NCBI GenBank assembly: GCA_011799875.1
Contig: JAAAXO010000152.1
Location: 48,705 to 112,704 of the forward strand
DNA from: Thinopyrum elongatum
Lineage: Eukaryota > Streptophyta > Magnoliopsida > Poales > Poaceae
Direction of reading: 5' to 3'
Length of the DNA stretch: 64,000 bases
Below, piece after piece: positions 43,498 through 54,355 of this stretch. A program made the position numbers and the translations under genes. The notes under the pieces are model-generated. The model was not told the DNA's origin and did no database searches. It was given only the letters and a program-made list of their open reading frames with translations. Each line of letters starts with the position of its first letter. The stretch's first letter is position 1.

Positions 43498-46400
43498 ATG
43501 GGGGACGAAACTGTGCTGGGCCGTATACTTAACGGACAAGAGGAACCAAAGGATCTGCCATTAGCTCTCTTACAAAGCATCACCAATGATTTCTCCGACG
43601 ACAGAAAAATTGGCCAGGGTGGATTTGGAGAGGTGTACAAGGTACGTACAATTTACCATTTAGCTACATCTCCAGTCCAGTCAAATATCTCTTCTGTTTT
43701 AGTTCAAAAAAAAAGTACAAGCAGCATCTTAAGAATGAAAACTGAAAAATACTACATGAAAGCATATCTCAACCTTTCTCTCAGGATTACATTTAGATAC
43801 GTAGAACCCACTGTGTATACTTCCCTTTATGCAAATATTATTTATGTTTACATAGCTTCATATGGACAATATGTCAGCAGGTTGCACATGAAAGCGTTCA
43901 CTTGCACGAATGCCACCTTTCACAGCAGAAATCACATCTGTTTGTAGCAGAAAAAAACTAGTCAGTTTGATACAATAGCTTTCATAGCTAAAAATACCCA
44001 ACACTGCCAACTCTTGTTGGATATATCCATCGTGCTGCTCCCCGTACCATTCTCTCTTTCATTGCAAACATATTCTATCTGTCTATCTTAATTTAAGACA
44101 CACAGGATGATGCAGGAGCAAGAGGCAACCATTATGCATACCATAACAACACAAGTTAGTTAATATGCAGTCTTATTACTAATTAGTTATGTTCTGTCTA
44201 ACAGGGAGTTTACAATGGAGAGGAGCTTGCTATTAAATTGTTTTATAATCTGCCAGCACTTGACAACAAGCAATTTGAGAATGAATGTGTTAACCTTCTA
44301 AGGATCAGACATCCAAATATTGTACGGTTACTTGGCTATTGTTATGAAACACAACATAAACATGTCGAGTACAACGGTGAACTGCGGTTTTCTCAATACA
44401 TATCTAGAATCCTCTGCTTTGAGTACCTGCAGGGAGGAAGCCTAGACAAGTACCTCAATGGTAAGTTCAGATTATTTCTTTTGTGTTTAACAAACACCAA
44501 TTCCTTCATTTCAAACCTGAGCCATACTCTTTTGTTCTGCTTATGCTGAAGAATCTCGTGACCATGACTGGCCGACACGTTACAATATAATAGAGGGGAT
44601 CTGTGAAGGTTTAAATTTCCTTCACGGGGGATGTGAATCACAAATTCTGCACCTGGATCTAAAACCTGCCAACATTCTACTGGATAAGTACATGGGGGCA
44701 AAAGTTGCAGATTTTGGGTTGTCAAGGTTCTTCAGTAAGACACATACCCATATCACAAATAAAACTATAGGAACATGGTAAGTGAACCGTGGAGTGCCTC
44801 ATCTGAAATACCTTCCTTTCTAATGTGATTGAATAAATGTTTTTACCTTTTTTTTACTAAATCTGTGCTAAATATTTCCGATATCATGCAGGGAGTATAT
44901 GCCACCAGAGTTCAAGTCTAAAAACCAGATCTCACCTAAGAATGATGTTTACAGTTTAGGGATTATAATCATAGAGATAATGGCTGGACGTCTAGGCCTC
45001 TTGAAACTTTCGGACATGTATGATGATCTCACATCATTTAGTGAGCTGGTAAGATAATTTATTTCGATATAAAGAACAATTTTCATTTATAGAAAAAATC
45101 GCACGTCTAACTTTTGTATAGTATTTACACTATGTTCTCCATCTTCAGTTATATCTTTGTATTCTGATTCGGTAGGTAATTGCGCTATGGCGAGAACGGA
45201 TACATCAATTGGCAACACCGTTTCCATCAGCAGAATTATATCAAGTAGAGACATGCATCAACATAGCAATATCATGTCTGGATTTTAAAAGAAAGAATAG
45301 ACCCACTGTAGCACAAGTTTTTTATACCCTGCAGGAGACAGAAAAAAGGTTTCTGGAGGAATGGAGGAGTCGGGAAGGATTTCTCGTGGGCCAGGTATGA
45401 TGGCTAAGAATATATAAATACAACTGTCAACACATACTGCGTGCTCACCCTTTGGTTTGCATAGGAAATTATCATGAAATGTTTCGAAAGTTGTTGTGGA
45501 AGTCTGAAAGATGGACTCATATCTCGTGCTAACAAGTTTACGCGAGCACATTCTCGATATATATACACACACTTCTGTAGTTTTTGTTTCTGGTTCTCTT
45601 TTTACTAGGTCTCACGTACGTACACCTCTGTTGGATAGAAAATGGCTCACATACTACATCTACACATGGATGCAGAGCTTGCCCACTCCCACTAAGAGTG
45701 GACCAAGGGGTGGAAGTGGAGGTAAACTTGTTGACATCAAAGAAGAGCCTTGGCGTCTGCATAGTCTGACGATTAGCTACCAAGGGTTAATCGATGCGTT
45801 CTCATTTTCTTACATTGACCAATCTGGGAAGAAGCAACATGTAGGTCCTTGGGGCGAAGAAAACCATCTCCACAAAATTGAAACGGTGCGTTTATTTGCT
45901 TTGTTGTGCTCTGCATGCCTGGTACATACTAATCAAGATTTGGAGTCGTTTGGTGAACTTCTAGAATTAATTATGGCACCAGTTCATAGTCTTCTGAACA
46001 TTTATTGGTGTACTGTTTGCAGATTCGCTTCTGCACTTCAGAGTTTGTCAAGGAAGTATGTGGAGCATACGGGAGTCATGGTGAAAACATTCTTGTGACA
46101 TCCCTTATGTTTGTTACCAACATCAGAACCTACGGACCTTTCGGAAATTTGCATCATCAAAATGTGGCAGCGACTCGTTTCAGGTTCAGAGCTGACGAGG
46201 GCAGCAGCATCGTGGGGTTCCATGGTAGATCTGGCAGCCATCTCTTTTCGATTGGTGTTTACATGGTATGAATTACAGCATTATGATGTTTAATTTACTT
46301 TTTTAGCCAACGCATGTGTTTAATTTTCTATTGGTTTCAGTACCCCAACAATGAGACACCGGTGATTCTCAAGCGCCAGGTATGATCGCTAAAGTACATA

Positions 46401-46737
46401 AATATATCTGGAGACATGTACTGCGCACACGCTTTGGTTTGCATGCAAAATTTTCATGAAATGCTTCAAAATAAAATTGATGGCTCCTAATTATATTGAA
46501 CATTAATATCTGCCTGAAAATTGAAAAAAGAAGCAGCAGTGAAATCGTCTGTTGGGCACACACAGAGAACCGAGGCACACGAGAGGCAATCTTCTAATGC
46601 CATTGGCAATTGACGTATTTCCCATGCTTTTTCAGAAGCAAGACACCGGAGAAACCGTGTCAATGTGCACTCCTCAGACTTTGCCAATTGGATTCCTACT
46701 ACTGTTTTTGTACTGGAACACAGCACAGGCGAAATAA
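43498..46737 (+). CDS. Non-RD protein kinase with C-terminal jacalin lectin domain
   Basis: Exons: 43498-43641, 44205-44460, 44552-44777, 44892-45048, 45176-45394 (kinase, 334 codons), 45676-45885, 46023-46265, 46341-46379 (jacalin, 164 codons) and a possible last exon 46636-46737. All borders are GT/AG with matching phases; this model gives 531 aa. Kinase: IGQGGFGEVYK 38-48, Lys59, HLDLKPAN (167-174, non-RD), DFG 187-189. Jacalin: GPRGGSGGKLVDI, then EFVKEVCGAYGSH, and IVGFHGRSGSHLFSIGVYM near the end. Jacalin-type domains bind mannose or galactose glycans. No signal peptide, so cytoplasmic. The last exon would add the hydrophobic tail TLPIGFLLLFLYWNTAQAK. Alternatively the jacalin exons splice on to the NLR (see 47073). 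Confidence 0.85.
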
Positions 46738-46992
46738 ATAATATGTTCACAAAAAGACATACATTTTATCAAGCGCTTTACAACAATTCTAGGTACCAAA
46801 AAAATCATATATTAAACATCCATTCAGCAATCATGAATTTCAGTCGTAAGCTACATTGAAGCATAAGTAATCACGGTATGACCGCTAACACTATATAAAT
46901 ACAACTGGCAACACATACTGCACGATCACTCTTTGGTTTGCATACGAAATTATTATGAAATGTTTCGAAATTTGTTGTGAAAGATAAGGACT
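45395..46992 (+). repeat. Three dispersed copies of one intron segment (~115 bp)
   Basis: Copies start at 45395, 46380 and 46876, each at the donor-like GTATGA and each reading GCTAA...ATAAATA...ACATACTGC or similar, then CTTTGGTTTGCAT and ATGAAATG(T/C)TTC. The first follows the last kinase exon, the second follows the small jacalin exon, the third precedes the 81-nt linker exon. Copies A and C are the closest pair. Confidence 0.85.
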
Positions 46993-47072
46993 ACCCATCT
47001 TAATGTGTTTGTATGCATCTTCTGTCTCATTCTTCTGACTGTTTCTTAATGAATCAATTTCTATGCTCCCAG

Positions 47073-50000
47073 GCGAAATGGAGAGAGATCAATGAGTCTG
47101 CTTCCGGAAAAGGGAAACTTGGTAGCAGCGAAAAAGCTGAGGCAGCTTTCATGGTAAGATTAGTCAGATTGATAATCCAACAAGCACTATTGCTGAAATG
47201 AGTTTATTTAATCTAAGTACATCATTATTCTGCATACAAGGACATCAAAGCAGAGGACAATGTGCCCAGCAAACAGAGCAGCGTAATTTGCACCCACCAA
47301 ACAGAGCAGCGTAATTTGCACCCACCACAAAGCTTTTCACGCCATTATCCTGCCAACAAGACATACTTAGGGGAAGAAGGGAGCCGAGCCGTGGATGTCG
47401 CAAGGGGGGCTATGGGCAGCCTGCTAGACAAGCTGGGCAAGCTCGTCAAGGAGGACTACAATCTGGAGAGCAGCATGAAGAGAGATATCCAGTCTTTCTC
47501 AGAAGACCTGAAGATTATTCACAAAGATCTCCCCCAACTGGAAAAGCTTGATGGGGTTAAGTTTTGGATTGATGAAGTCAGGGAGCTGTCATATCACATA
47601 GAGGATATGGTTGACAGCTTCATGGTGCACGTCGAGCCTAACTCCAGTAGGAGTGGCTTCAGGGAGATCATGCATGAGAGTGTAAAGCTCTGGGAGAATG
47701 GCATGACGACTGACCATCAGATTGGCGATGTGATTAGAGACATCAAGGACGAAGTTCAGGCTGTGACTGATAGACAAAAGAAGTACAACTTTGATGTAAA
47801 AAATGTTGTAGCTAATGCAACTTCCAAAGCTATCTTTGACCTTCGGATTTCGGCTATATACGAACATAAAGAGCAGCTCGTTGGCATCAAGGCGCCAAGA
47901 GATGAGCTAATAAGGCTACTTCAAGAGGATGGCGATGCATCAAAGTCAAAGCAAAAGCTCAAGATAATCTCTATCGTCGGAATGGGAGGATTGGGCAAGA
48001 CCACACTTGCCAAGCAAGTGTATGACAAGATGAAAGAATACCATCCTAAAGCTTTCGTTTCAGTGGGTCAGAATCCTGATGTGGAGACGGTTTTGAAGGA
48101 CATTCTCTCTCGAATTGGAAAGGATTTCAATGCAAAAAACTTGGGGGTGCACGGGCTTATCAACAAACTCCAAGAATCGCTAAAGAAGAAGAGGTACACA
48201 TTAGCCCCCCCCCCCCCCCCCTCCCTCCTCCCAACACACACACACACACACACCAGCCCATGGTGATGAGAGTACATAAGCAAACTACATTAAATTTCAA
48301 ATTTCAAATTTAATATTTCTAAATTACTTGGCATGCTTATTTACTTTGTCCTAATTTCCATGCAAATATGTTTGCCCCACCTACTAATCCACACCACAGG
48401 TTAAACAGGCAAACACAACCCCTACACGCTAACTTATTGTTAAGCTCGGTGTCTAAAGAATCAAATGAATAAGTTGCAAGTGTTGATTCCCCCGTGACAT
48501 TCCTTTCCTAGTTTGGGCAACACTATTTTGCACCTGGGAAGAAAACAAGTTATTACAAATATCTACCATTTTCATGATTTTTGGACGTTTGACCAAGTAT
48601 TAGAAAAATATGCTAATATCTACAACAGCAAATATATATAGTATGGAAATATATGTAATGATGAAACTAATTTGGTGTTGTAGGTGTTAATATATTTTTC
48701 TATAGACTTGCTCAAACTTATTTTTTTTTACTTAGGACAAACCTAGAACTTCATGTAATCTGGAATGGAGGGAATATTTTTTAGTAGGTATTGAAATACA
48801 TCCACGTGTTATGGATATGCTTTACGTAGATGTATTAAAATATAAATGATCCTCTCCTAACTGTACTAAGATTCACTACTGCTTCATTTCTTATCTCTGT
48901 GGCGTTTTTTTGTAGTTACTTCATCGTAATTGATGATATATGGGATTCCTCATCATGGGATGTTATTAAATCTGCTTTTCCAAGCGACAAATGTGGCAGT
49001 AGAGTGATAATAACAACAAGGGATGAACATGTTGCTCTTACGTGTTGCAAAGCTGAGATAAAATATGTTTATAAGATGAAACCACTCAGTGACAAATACT
49101 CAAGAACACTATTTTTTCGAAGAATATTTGGTCCCCAAGAAGATTGCCCTGATACATCCAGAAAAGAAGAGATTTCAAAATATATTCTGAAAAAATGTGG
49201 TGGTATGCCACTTGCTATTAATAGTATAGCAAGCCTCCTAGCTGGTGCAGCAGAGTCAACCTGGGAGTATATATTGAAATCTTTGGGTGCTGTGACTGAA
49301 GAAGATGACCTTGAAAAGATGAAGCAAATATTGGATCTTAGCTACATACATCTTCCTGATCATCTTAAGACATGTTTGCTTTATGTTTGTATGTATCCAG
49401 AGGATCGCGAGATAGATAAAAATGATTTGTTGGGGCAATGGGTAGCTGAAGGTTTCGTGAGTGAAAATGGTTGGCAGGATGCAGTGGATGTTGCACAAAG
49501 GTACTTCATAAAGCTCATCAACATGTGTATGATCCAGCCTGGGAAGATAGATGACTGCAGCAATGAAGTGTTGTCTTGTAGAGTACATGATATAATTCTT
49601 GATCTTATGAGATCCAAGTCAAGGAAAGAGAGTTTTATTCATGTAATTGATGGTTCAAAAGATGAGACAGGGGAGATCCGTCGAGTCTCGGTCCAGCACA
49701 ATGATAAAGAGGATACGAGAATTTTGGAAACAATCAACAAAGGGTCACTGTCACATGTTCGGTCAGTCTTACTTTTCCGGAGCTCACTTGTGCCCTATTT
49801 TCTCGAGTTCAAGTATGTCCGAGTGCTACACATTGAACATCAGTATTTCTGGGACAACGGAGAACTAGACCTCACCGGTATCAGTAGGTTGTTTCTCCTA
49901 AGGTATTTAAAGTTTGTATGCATTCCACATAACCTCGCCTATTTGGTGATACTACCTAACAAAATTGGGGAGCTACAGCAATTGGAGACAATACATATAG

Positions 50001-50475
50001 TTGGAGCTAGACTGCTAAATTATCCATCAGATATTGATAGTTTGCCTCGGTTATCGGATCTCAACTTGGAGGGATCAGAGTTGCCTGAGGGGATCGACAG
50101 GTTGAAATCCTTGCGCTTAAAAGCTCGGTAGAGAATATCAACAGGCTCAGCAAGCTGACCAAATTGAGAAAACTTCAGATCTTTTCGAGTGATATTGAAT
50201 CTGTGGATGAGACCACCATGGATGCCTTGTACTCTTCCATGTGCAAGCTTTCCGCCAACCTTAGGATCTTTACTTGCAGAAAAGTATGGGATACCATACC
50301 AGATGTCCTGGGCTCGATTACCAGAACACCATTCCCTCGGGGTTCTCAGATTCGGGAGTTCGATCTGGCGGGGGCCTGCAGGTTTCAATGGTGCCCCGAA
50401 TGGATTGGTCAGCTCCACGGCCTCTACAAGTTGTGTATTAGTGTGAGGGAGGTGGCTGATTGTGTCACTAAGTAA
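47073..50475 (+). pseudogene. CC-NB-LRR (NLR) gene, fused upstream exon, frameshifted and 3'-truncated
   Basis: Exons: 47073-47153 (linker, AKWREINESASGKGK), 47241-48193, and 48916 to the end. Coiled-coil Rx_N-type start GAMGSLLDKLGKLVKEDYN (first in-frame ATG at 47412) and EDVID-like HIEDMVDSF (about 47600). NB-ARC: P-loop GMGGLGKTTLA (47980-48009), kinase-2 YFIVIDDIWD just after the intron, RNBS-B SRVIITTRDEH, GLPL as CGGMPLAI, RNBS-D CLLYVCMYPEDR, and VHD in place of MHD. LRRs follow. A frameshift near 50115 ends the frame at 50131; the LRR text goes on in another frame (RLSKLTKLRKLQIF) to a stop at 50475. The last LRRs are missing. NLRs recognise pathogen effectors in the cytosol; this copy is probably inactive unless the frameshift is an error. 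Confidence 0.8.
48194..48915 (+). other. NLR intron with C-run, (AC)n repeat and Stowaway-like remnant
   Basis: The donor is AG|GTACAC and the acceptor TTTTTGTAG|T, phase 2. Next to the donor are a run of C and an (AC)n microsatellite (about 48206-48252). At 48560-48775 sequence ending CTGGAATGGAGGGAAT resembles the right end of a Stowaway MITE whose left end is lost. Confidence 0.6.
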
Positions 50476-51439
50476 GTTTTGACAAAATTAATCCTTAAGG
50501 AGGTGTCTTTTGGTTAGGAGAAAATTTGTAACTGCATTTCTAAGGTGGCCGAATGTTTGTGCACTGCATTTGTAACCGTATTTCTAAGGAGCCAGTACGC
50601 ATGTATGCTGCATTTGTAAAGGAGGCAGTACGCTTGTAAAGGAGGCATTTGTAACAGATAGTACGTCGTGTTTTCTTGCACCTGCAGAGTTTCAACATGC
50701 TTTACAGGTTGTATGAAAAACCTTTACCTCCTTTTCCCCCTCACTCTCACCTGTCCCATGCTGCATAATTAGTATGCTCACGTCGTGTTTAATGAGGTAA
50801 TCATATACAAATAGTGCATGCTTTCGAATATAATCTCAACTCCTCTGCCCCCCTTTAAAGTTTAATTCAAAGTTCAATTAAACTTTTTTTTCACTTGCTG
50901 AGCAGACACCGTTGAATATGATTACATCATTCAAACAGCGCACGGTGTTTAAATGGAGATAGTAAAGGGAGGCCATATATCGAATATATGCAACGATATC
51001 GGTGGCGCACGGTGATGCCATGACGGTGGAGAGGGCCAATCCGTCGATGATGACTTGGGGGGTGTTTGATTCCGCATGCGATGGGCTTTGGACGTTGGAG
51101 GGAGGACGGCCGTTTATCGTCTGCTGCACGGGCGGCGGCCTGCGCACGGGAAGGTTCCCGACACCGACAACAGCGTACTTCTCCGAGGGGGCAGGGACGC
51201 ACCGGGCCAACCCGTCGTCACCAAGCTCGGTGGCATTCGCCTCTGCTCATACGGAGTACGCTGGGCAGCGTCCTTAAGGATGTGATGCATGTTGCAGGTG
51301 AGCTCACGCCGATGTGGAGGGCAGCGGCCAGATCCACACAACAGCATGGAGTACGCCATCTATGGTGGGCAGATGTCCCACCCTTTCGCTATAGTGCCAC
51401 TTCAGCCTAGCATGGAGTACTGCCTGGTACGACTATCGG
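50476..51439 (+). other. Post-NLR flank, WAK-type 3' block then unassigned sequence
   Basis: 50520-50850 repeats the 3' flank of the WAK-like ORF (TTCTAAGGTGGCCG, GAGTTTCAACATGCTTTACA, ATCATATACAAATAGTGCA). 50880-51439 has gene-like composition in several broken frames and probably is 5' sequence of the WAK ectodomain pseudogene, but no motif can be named. Confidence 0.5.
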
Positions 51440-52042
51440 TAAATTCACCATGAGCGAGGCACGAGCATACGCCGCCATCTCGTACAACTGCAGCACAAAT
51501 CCAATTCACGGCTTGTCCCCGCAAATAAATTTCACCTACTCGCCGTTCACCATGTCAGCAATGAGTAATGTTCTCATCGGTGTCGGCTGGATAGTCCAGC
51601 CTTTATGGACAGTACTGCCGCCTCCGTTTTCGATTGAGAATGATTTGCTGAGCACTTGGCCAGGTAATTTTCTCAAGTTCCCATGCAATTTAGAGCTCAT
51701 GTACTGGCTGACTGCAACGAACGGGTCATGCACGGGGCGGGGCTGCTATGAGACCAACTTCCCGCCCGACAGCGGCTCCGGCAAGCAATTCATTTTGTCA
51801 GTCAATGGCGAGGGCTACACCGATCTGGGGGGAACTGACCGGTGCTCCTACGGCAAGGATCGTGGAGAAGTCATGGTACAACTTCTCTACCACGGACATC
51901 TCAGATTCGCTACACGAAAGTTTCCTCCGGGGCGTCCCTCTCGTGCTTGATTTCGCCACCGGGAACACTTCATGTCCAGCGGAAGGACAACCGCCGCCTC
52001 CGGCCTACGCCTGCATCAGCGGCAACAACTCTTGTTCCCAGT
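51440..52042 (+). pseudogene. WAK-type receptor ectodomain fragment
   Basis: The first frame reads YAAISYNCSTNPIHGLSPQI, NFTYSPFTMSAMSNVLIGVG and LTATNGSCTGRGCYETNFPP; after a frameshift at about 51860 the text continues KSWYNFSTTDISDSLHESFL, VPLVLDFATGNTSCPAEG and AYACISGNNSC. These Cys-rich phrases belong to the extracellular part of wall-associated kinases. The exon would end at AACTCTTGTTCCCAG, where the donor is TAAGAC instead of GTAAG. No transmembrane or kinase exons follow; a Copia LTR begins 147 bp on. Confidence 0.8.
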
Positions 52043-52188
52043 AAGACTTCAGTGACTGTTGATAACAATTTAGGTTCAAAAAAGATTGACACCATTGGTC
52101 TGGCTGTGGATACACCACGCACCAGATTTCCCTACCAATGGCTGTTGGGAAAAGTCGCTTGTACCAACAGACTGTTGGTTGGGAAAAC

Positions 52189-53450
52189 TGTAGGAGATAT
52201 ACCCTAGAGGCAATAATAAATGTTATTATTATCTCCATGTTCGTAATTATATTTATATTCCGTGTTATAACTACTATGGTTCTCGAGTCTACAATAACCA
52301 CGAGGCTCGGAGAAAAACTCATATGCACTTGTGGAATAATAAACGGTAAAATGTATTCCTAGTCTGGCCTCTAAGACTAGCTCAAGTATTACATAATGAT
52401 CACGTTTTCCTGATCATGGGCATGTCTATGCCAAGCAACTTTTGAGGGCACAATGTTAGGAGAACACTTGTGTTGAATCGACCCAATTGATGTTATGCTA
52501 TGAGATATATTCGTCACAAGTTAATGGTTAATAACACAGAGAAGTTAACGTTTGCATAATTCCTTAGACCATGAGAGTATCGAGTTCCTTCGCACTTGCT
52601 TCATGCACTTTGGGGTTTGTTTAATGTCATCTGTAACAGGGTGGCTATTACGGCGGCTTACGTGTTCATGGGAAAGTGTGACAAGTAACTTGATAGCTCA
52701 AGATTGAGATTTGCTCCTCTGACGATGGAGAGATATTCTTTGGGCCCTCTCGGTGTTACGGTATCTATCATCATCTGGCCAGACACAACGTGATTTGATC
52801 ACAGGGATGCCGGAGCGCAGAAACGAGAAGAGAGAACAAAACCGGTAACGAGGTAACTGGCATAATGGACAAGTTGTTGATCCACGGGGATGCCGATAAG
52901 TCTCACCTCGGGTGTTTGTAACATATCGCGAAGTGACAGGAATAGCACATGCCAAACTAGAGTTTCACTGGAATATTCATTCGTGTTGGTATAGGGATCA
53001 ATATGGGTGTCCACGGTTCCGCTATTGATCATTGATCGGAAAGTGTTCCGGTCATATCTATACTTCACCGAACCTATAGGGTCATATGCTTAAGGGTCAT
53101 CTATCTTCTGAATACTAGACAGGGAGTCTGAGAGAAAGTCACCGGAAAAGTTTCGGAGACAACCGAAAAGTTCCGGAGAGAACACCGGAAAAGTTTCGGT
53201 AAAACCGAAAAGTTGTTTCGGAGTAAACCATTAAGCCAAATAGGTTTCGGCACGCGCATGCAACTTTTTGGAAGTACCAGAATTGTTCTGGGAACTTTTG
53301 GAATTTTTCCGGAGAGAAAAACCGAAAATGTTCCGGAGCAGCCGGAATTGCTGTGGTTGCTTTTCGCTGAAGAAGATCATTGATCCGGAAATGTTTCGGA
53401 ATGCGTCCAGAATTATTTTAGTGGGTAGACCGGCGTGTTGACCTCTCTGG
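52189..53450 (+). mobile_element. Copia LTR fragment of BARE/Angela/WIS type
   Basis: It starts TGTAGGAGATATACCCTAGAGG and AATAATAAATG, a diverged version of the well-known start of Triticeae BARE/Angela LTRs. It continues with GGGCCCTCTCGGTGTTACGG, CGGTAACGAGGTAACTGG, GTTCCGCTATTGATCATTGA and a series of GGAAAAGTTTCGG units. The right limit is uncertain. No internal coding region is present. Confidence 0.65.
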
Positions 53451-54355
53451 AGAGCTGAGGTAGGACTTCGGCATGTCGATTGTCGGATGGCCAGGCAGAC
53501 CTGTGGAAAGTGTGTCCGGCGATAGGGTAATCGAGCGTATCGGGCTATGTGGTGCACCCCTGCACGGAAGACAAAACTATTCGAATAGCCGTGTCCACGG
53601 TAACAGGACGCTTGGATGTTTAGATTTATCCCGATATTTATCAGTTAAACCGGATACTTAATAAAACACACCCACCAGATATATGTTTATACAACTTGAA
53701 CCGGTTACTATTGAATTACTCAAAACAGATAAATATGGATTGCCCGAGGATCGCTTTCACGCTGGGAGTCGAGGAAAGATCTCAGGGTATTGCATTATTG
53801 TGTTAATTACAAGTTGGTATCGTATGCACTCTTACTCCTTCCTTTGCTGCAAGATGCTCTCCTCTCATCTATTGCTGCAAGATGGTGGCCCTTGTGATAC
53901 ATAAAGTTTTCTCCCTCTAGTTCTGGCATTTCTGCAGTATAGTCCATTGATATACCCCTTCCTTTGATACCGATGCATATATAGTATAGATCTGATGTAA
54001 GTCTTGCGAGTACTTCGGATGAGTACTCATGGTCGCTTTGATACCTTTTCCCTCAACCCGGTTATTGTGGAGTTCGACGTCGCCGAGTAGTTCGGAGGTC
54101 CCAGGCAGGAGGCCTACGCCTTTTTGATCTAGTTTCGTTGTTTTGTTTTCTGCCTTCTTAAGGCACCTTTGTAATTGTCTGTAGACAGACCTAACTCTTG
54201 ATGTAATATTGGGTCTTGTGACCCTGGCTTGTAATATATTGTTTTATGTTTAATTTGTGTCGTAGAGTTGTGTTGTGGTACTACCGTGAGTCATCGTTCA
54301 TGAACGTGCATGCTGCGTGGATGATTAGTACACGGTCAAGTTCGGGGGCGTCACA
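53451..54355 (-). mobile_element. LTR fragment starting TGTGACGCCCCC (minus)
   Basis: On the minus strand the block begins TGTGACGCCCCCGAACTTGA at 54355, an LTR start I know from Triticeae repeats. It contains CTTAAGAAGGCAGAAAAC and an ACAAGCCAGGGTCACAAG region typical of the same family. The left limit and TSD are unknown, and no ORF is present. Confidence 0.55.

Noticed and set aside
46636..46737. Hydrophobic tail exon considered as a membrane anchor
   Set aside because: The stretch is short and could equally be untranslated sequence; no support beyond an open frame and an acceptor.
47980..48009. P-loop considered as a stand-alone ATPase
   Set aside because: Kinase-2, GLPL and VHD motifs follow in the right order, so it is an NB-ARC domain of an NLR.
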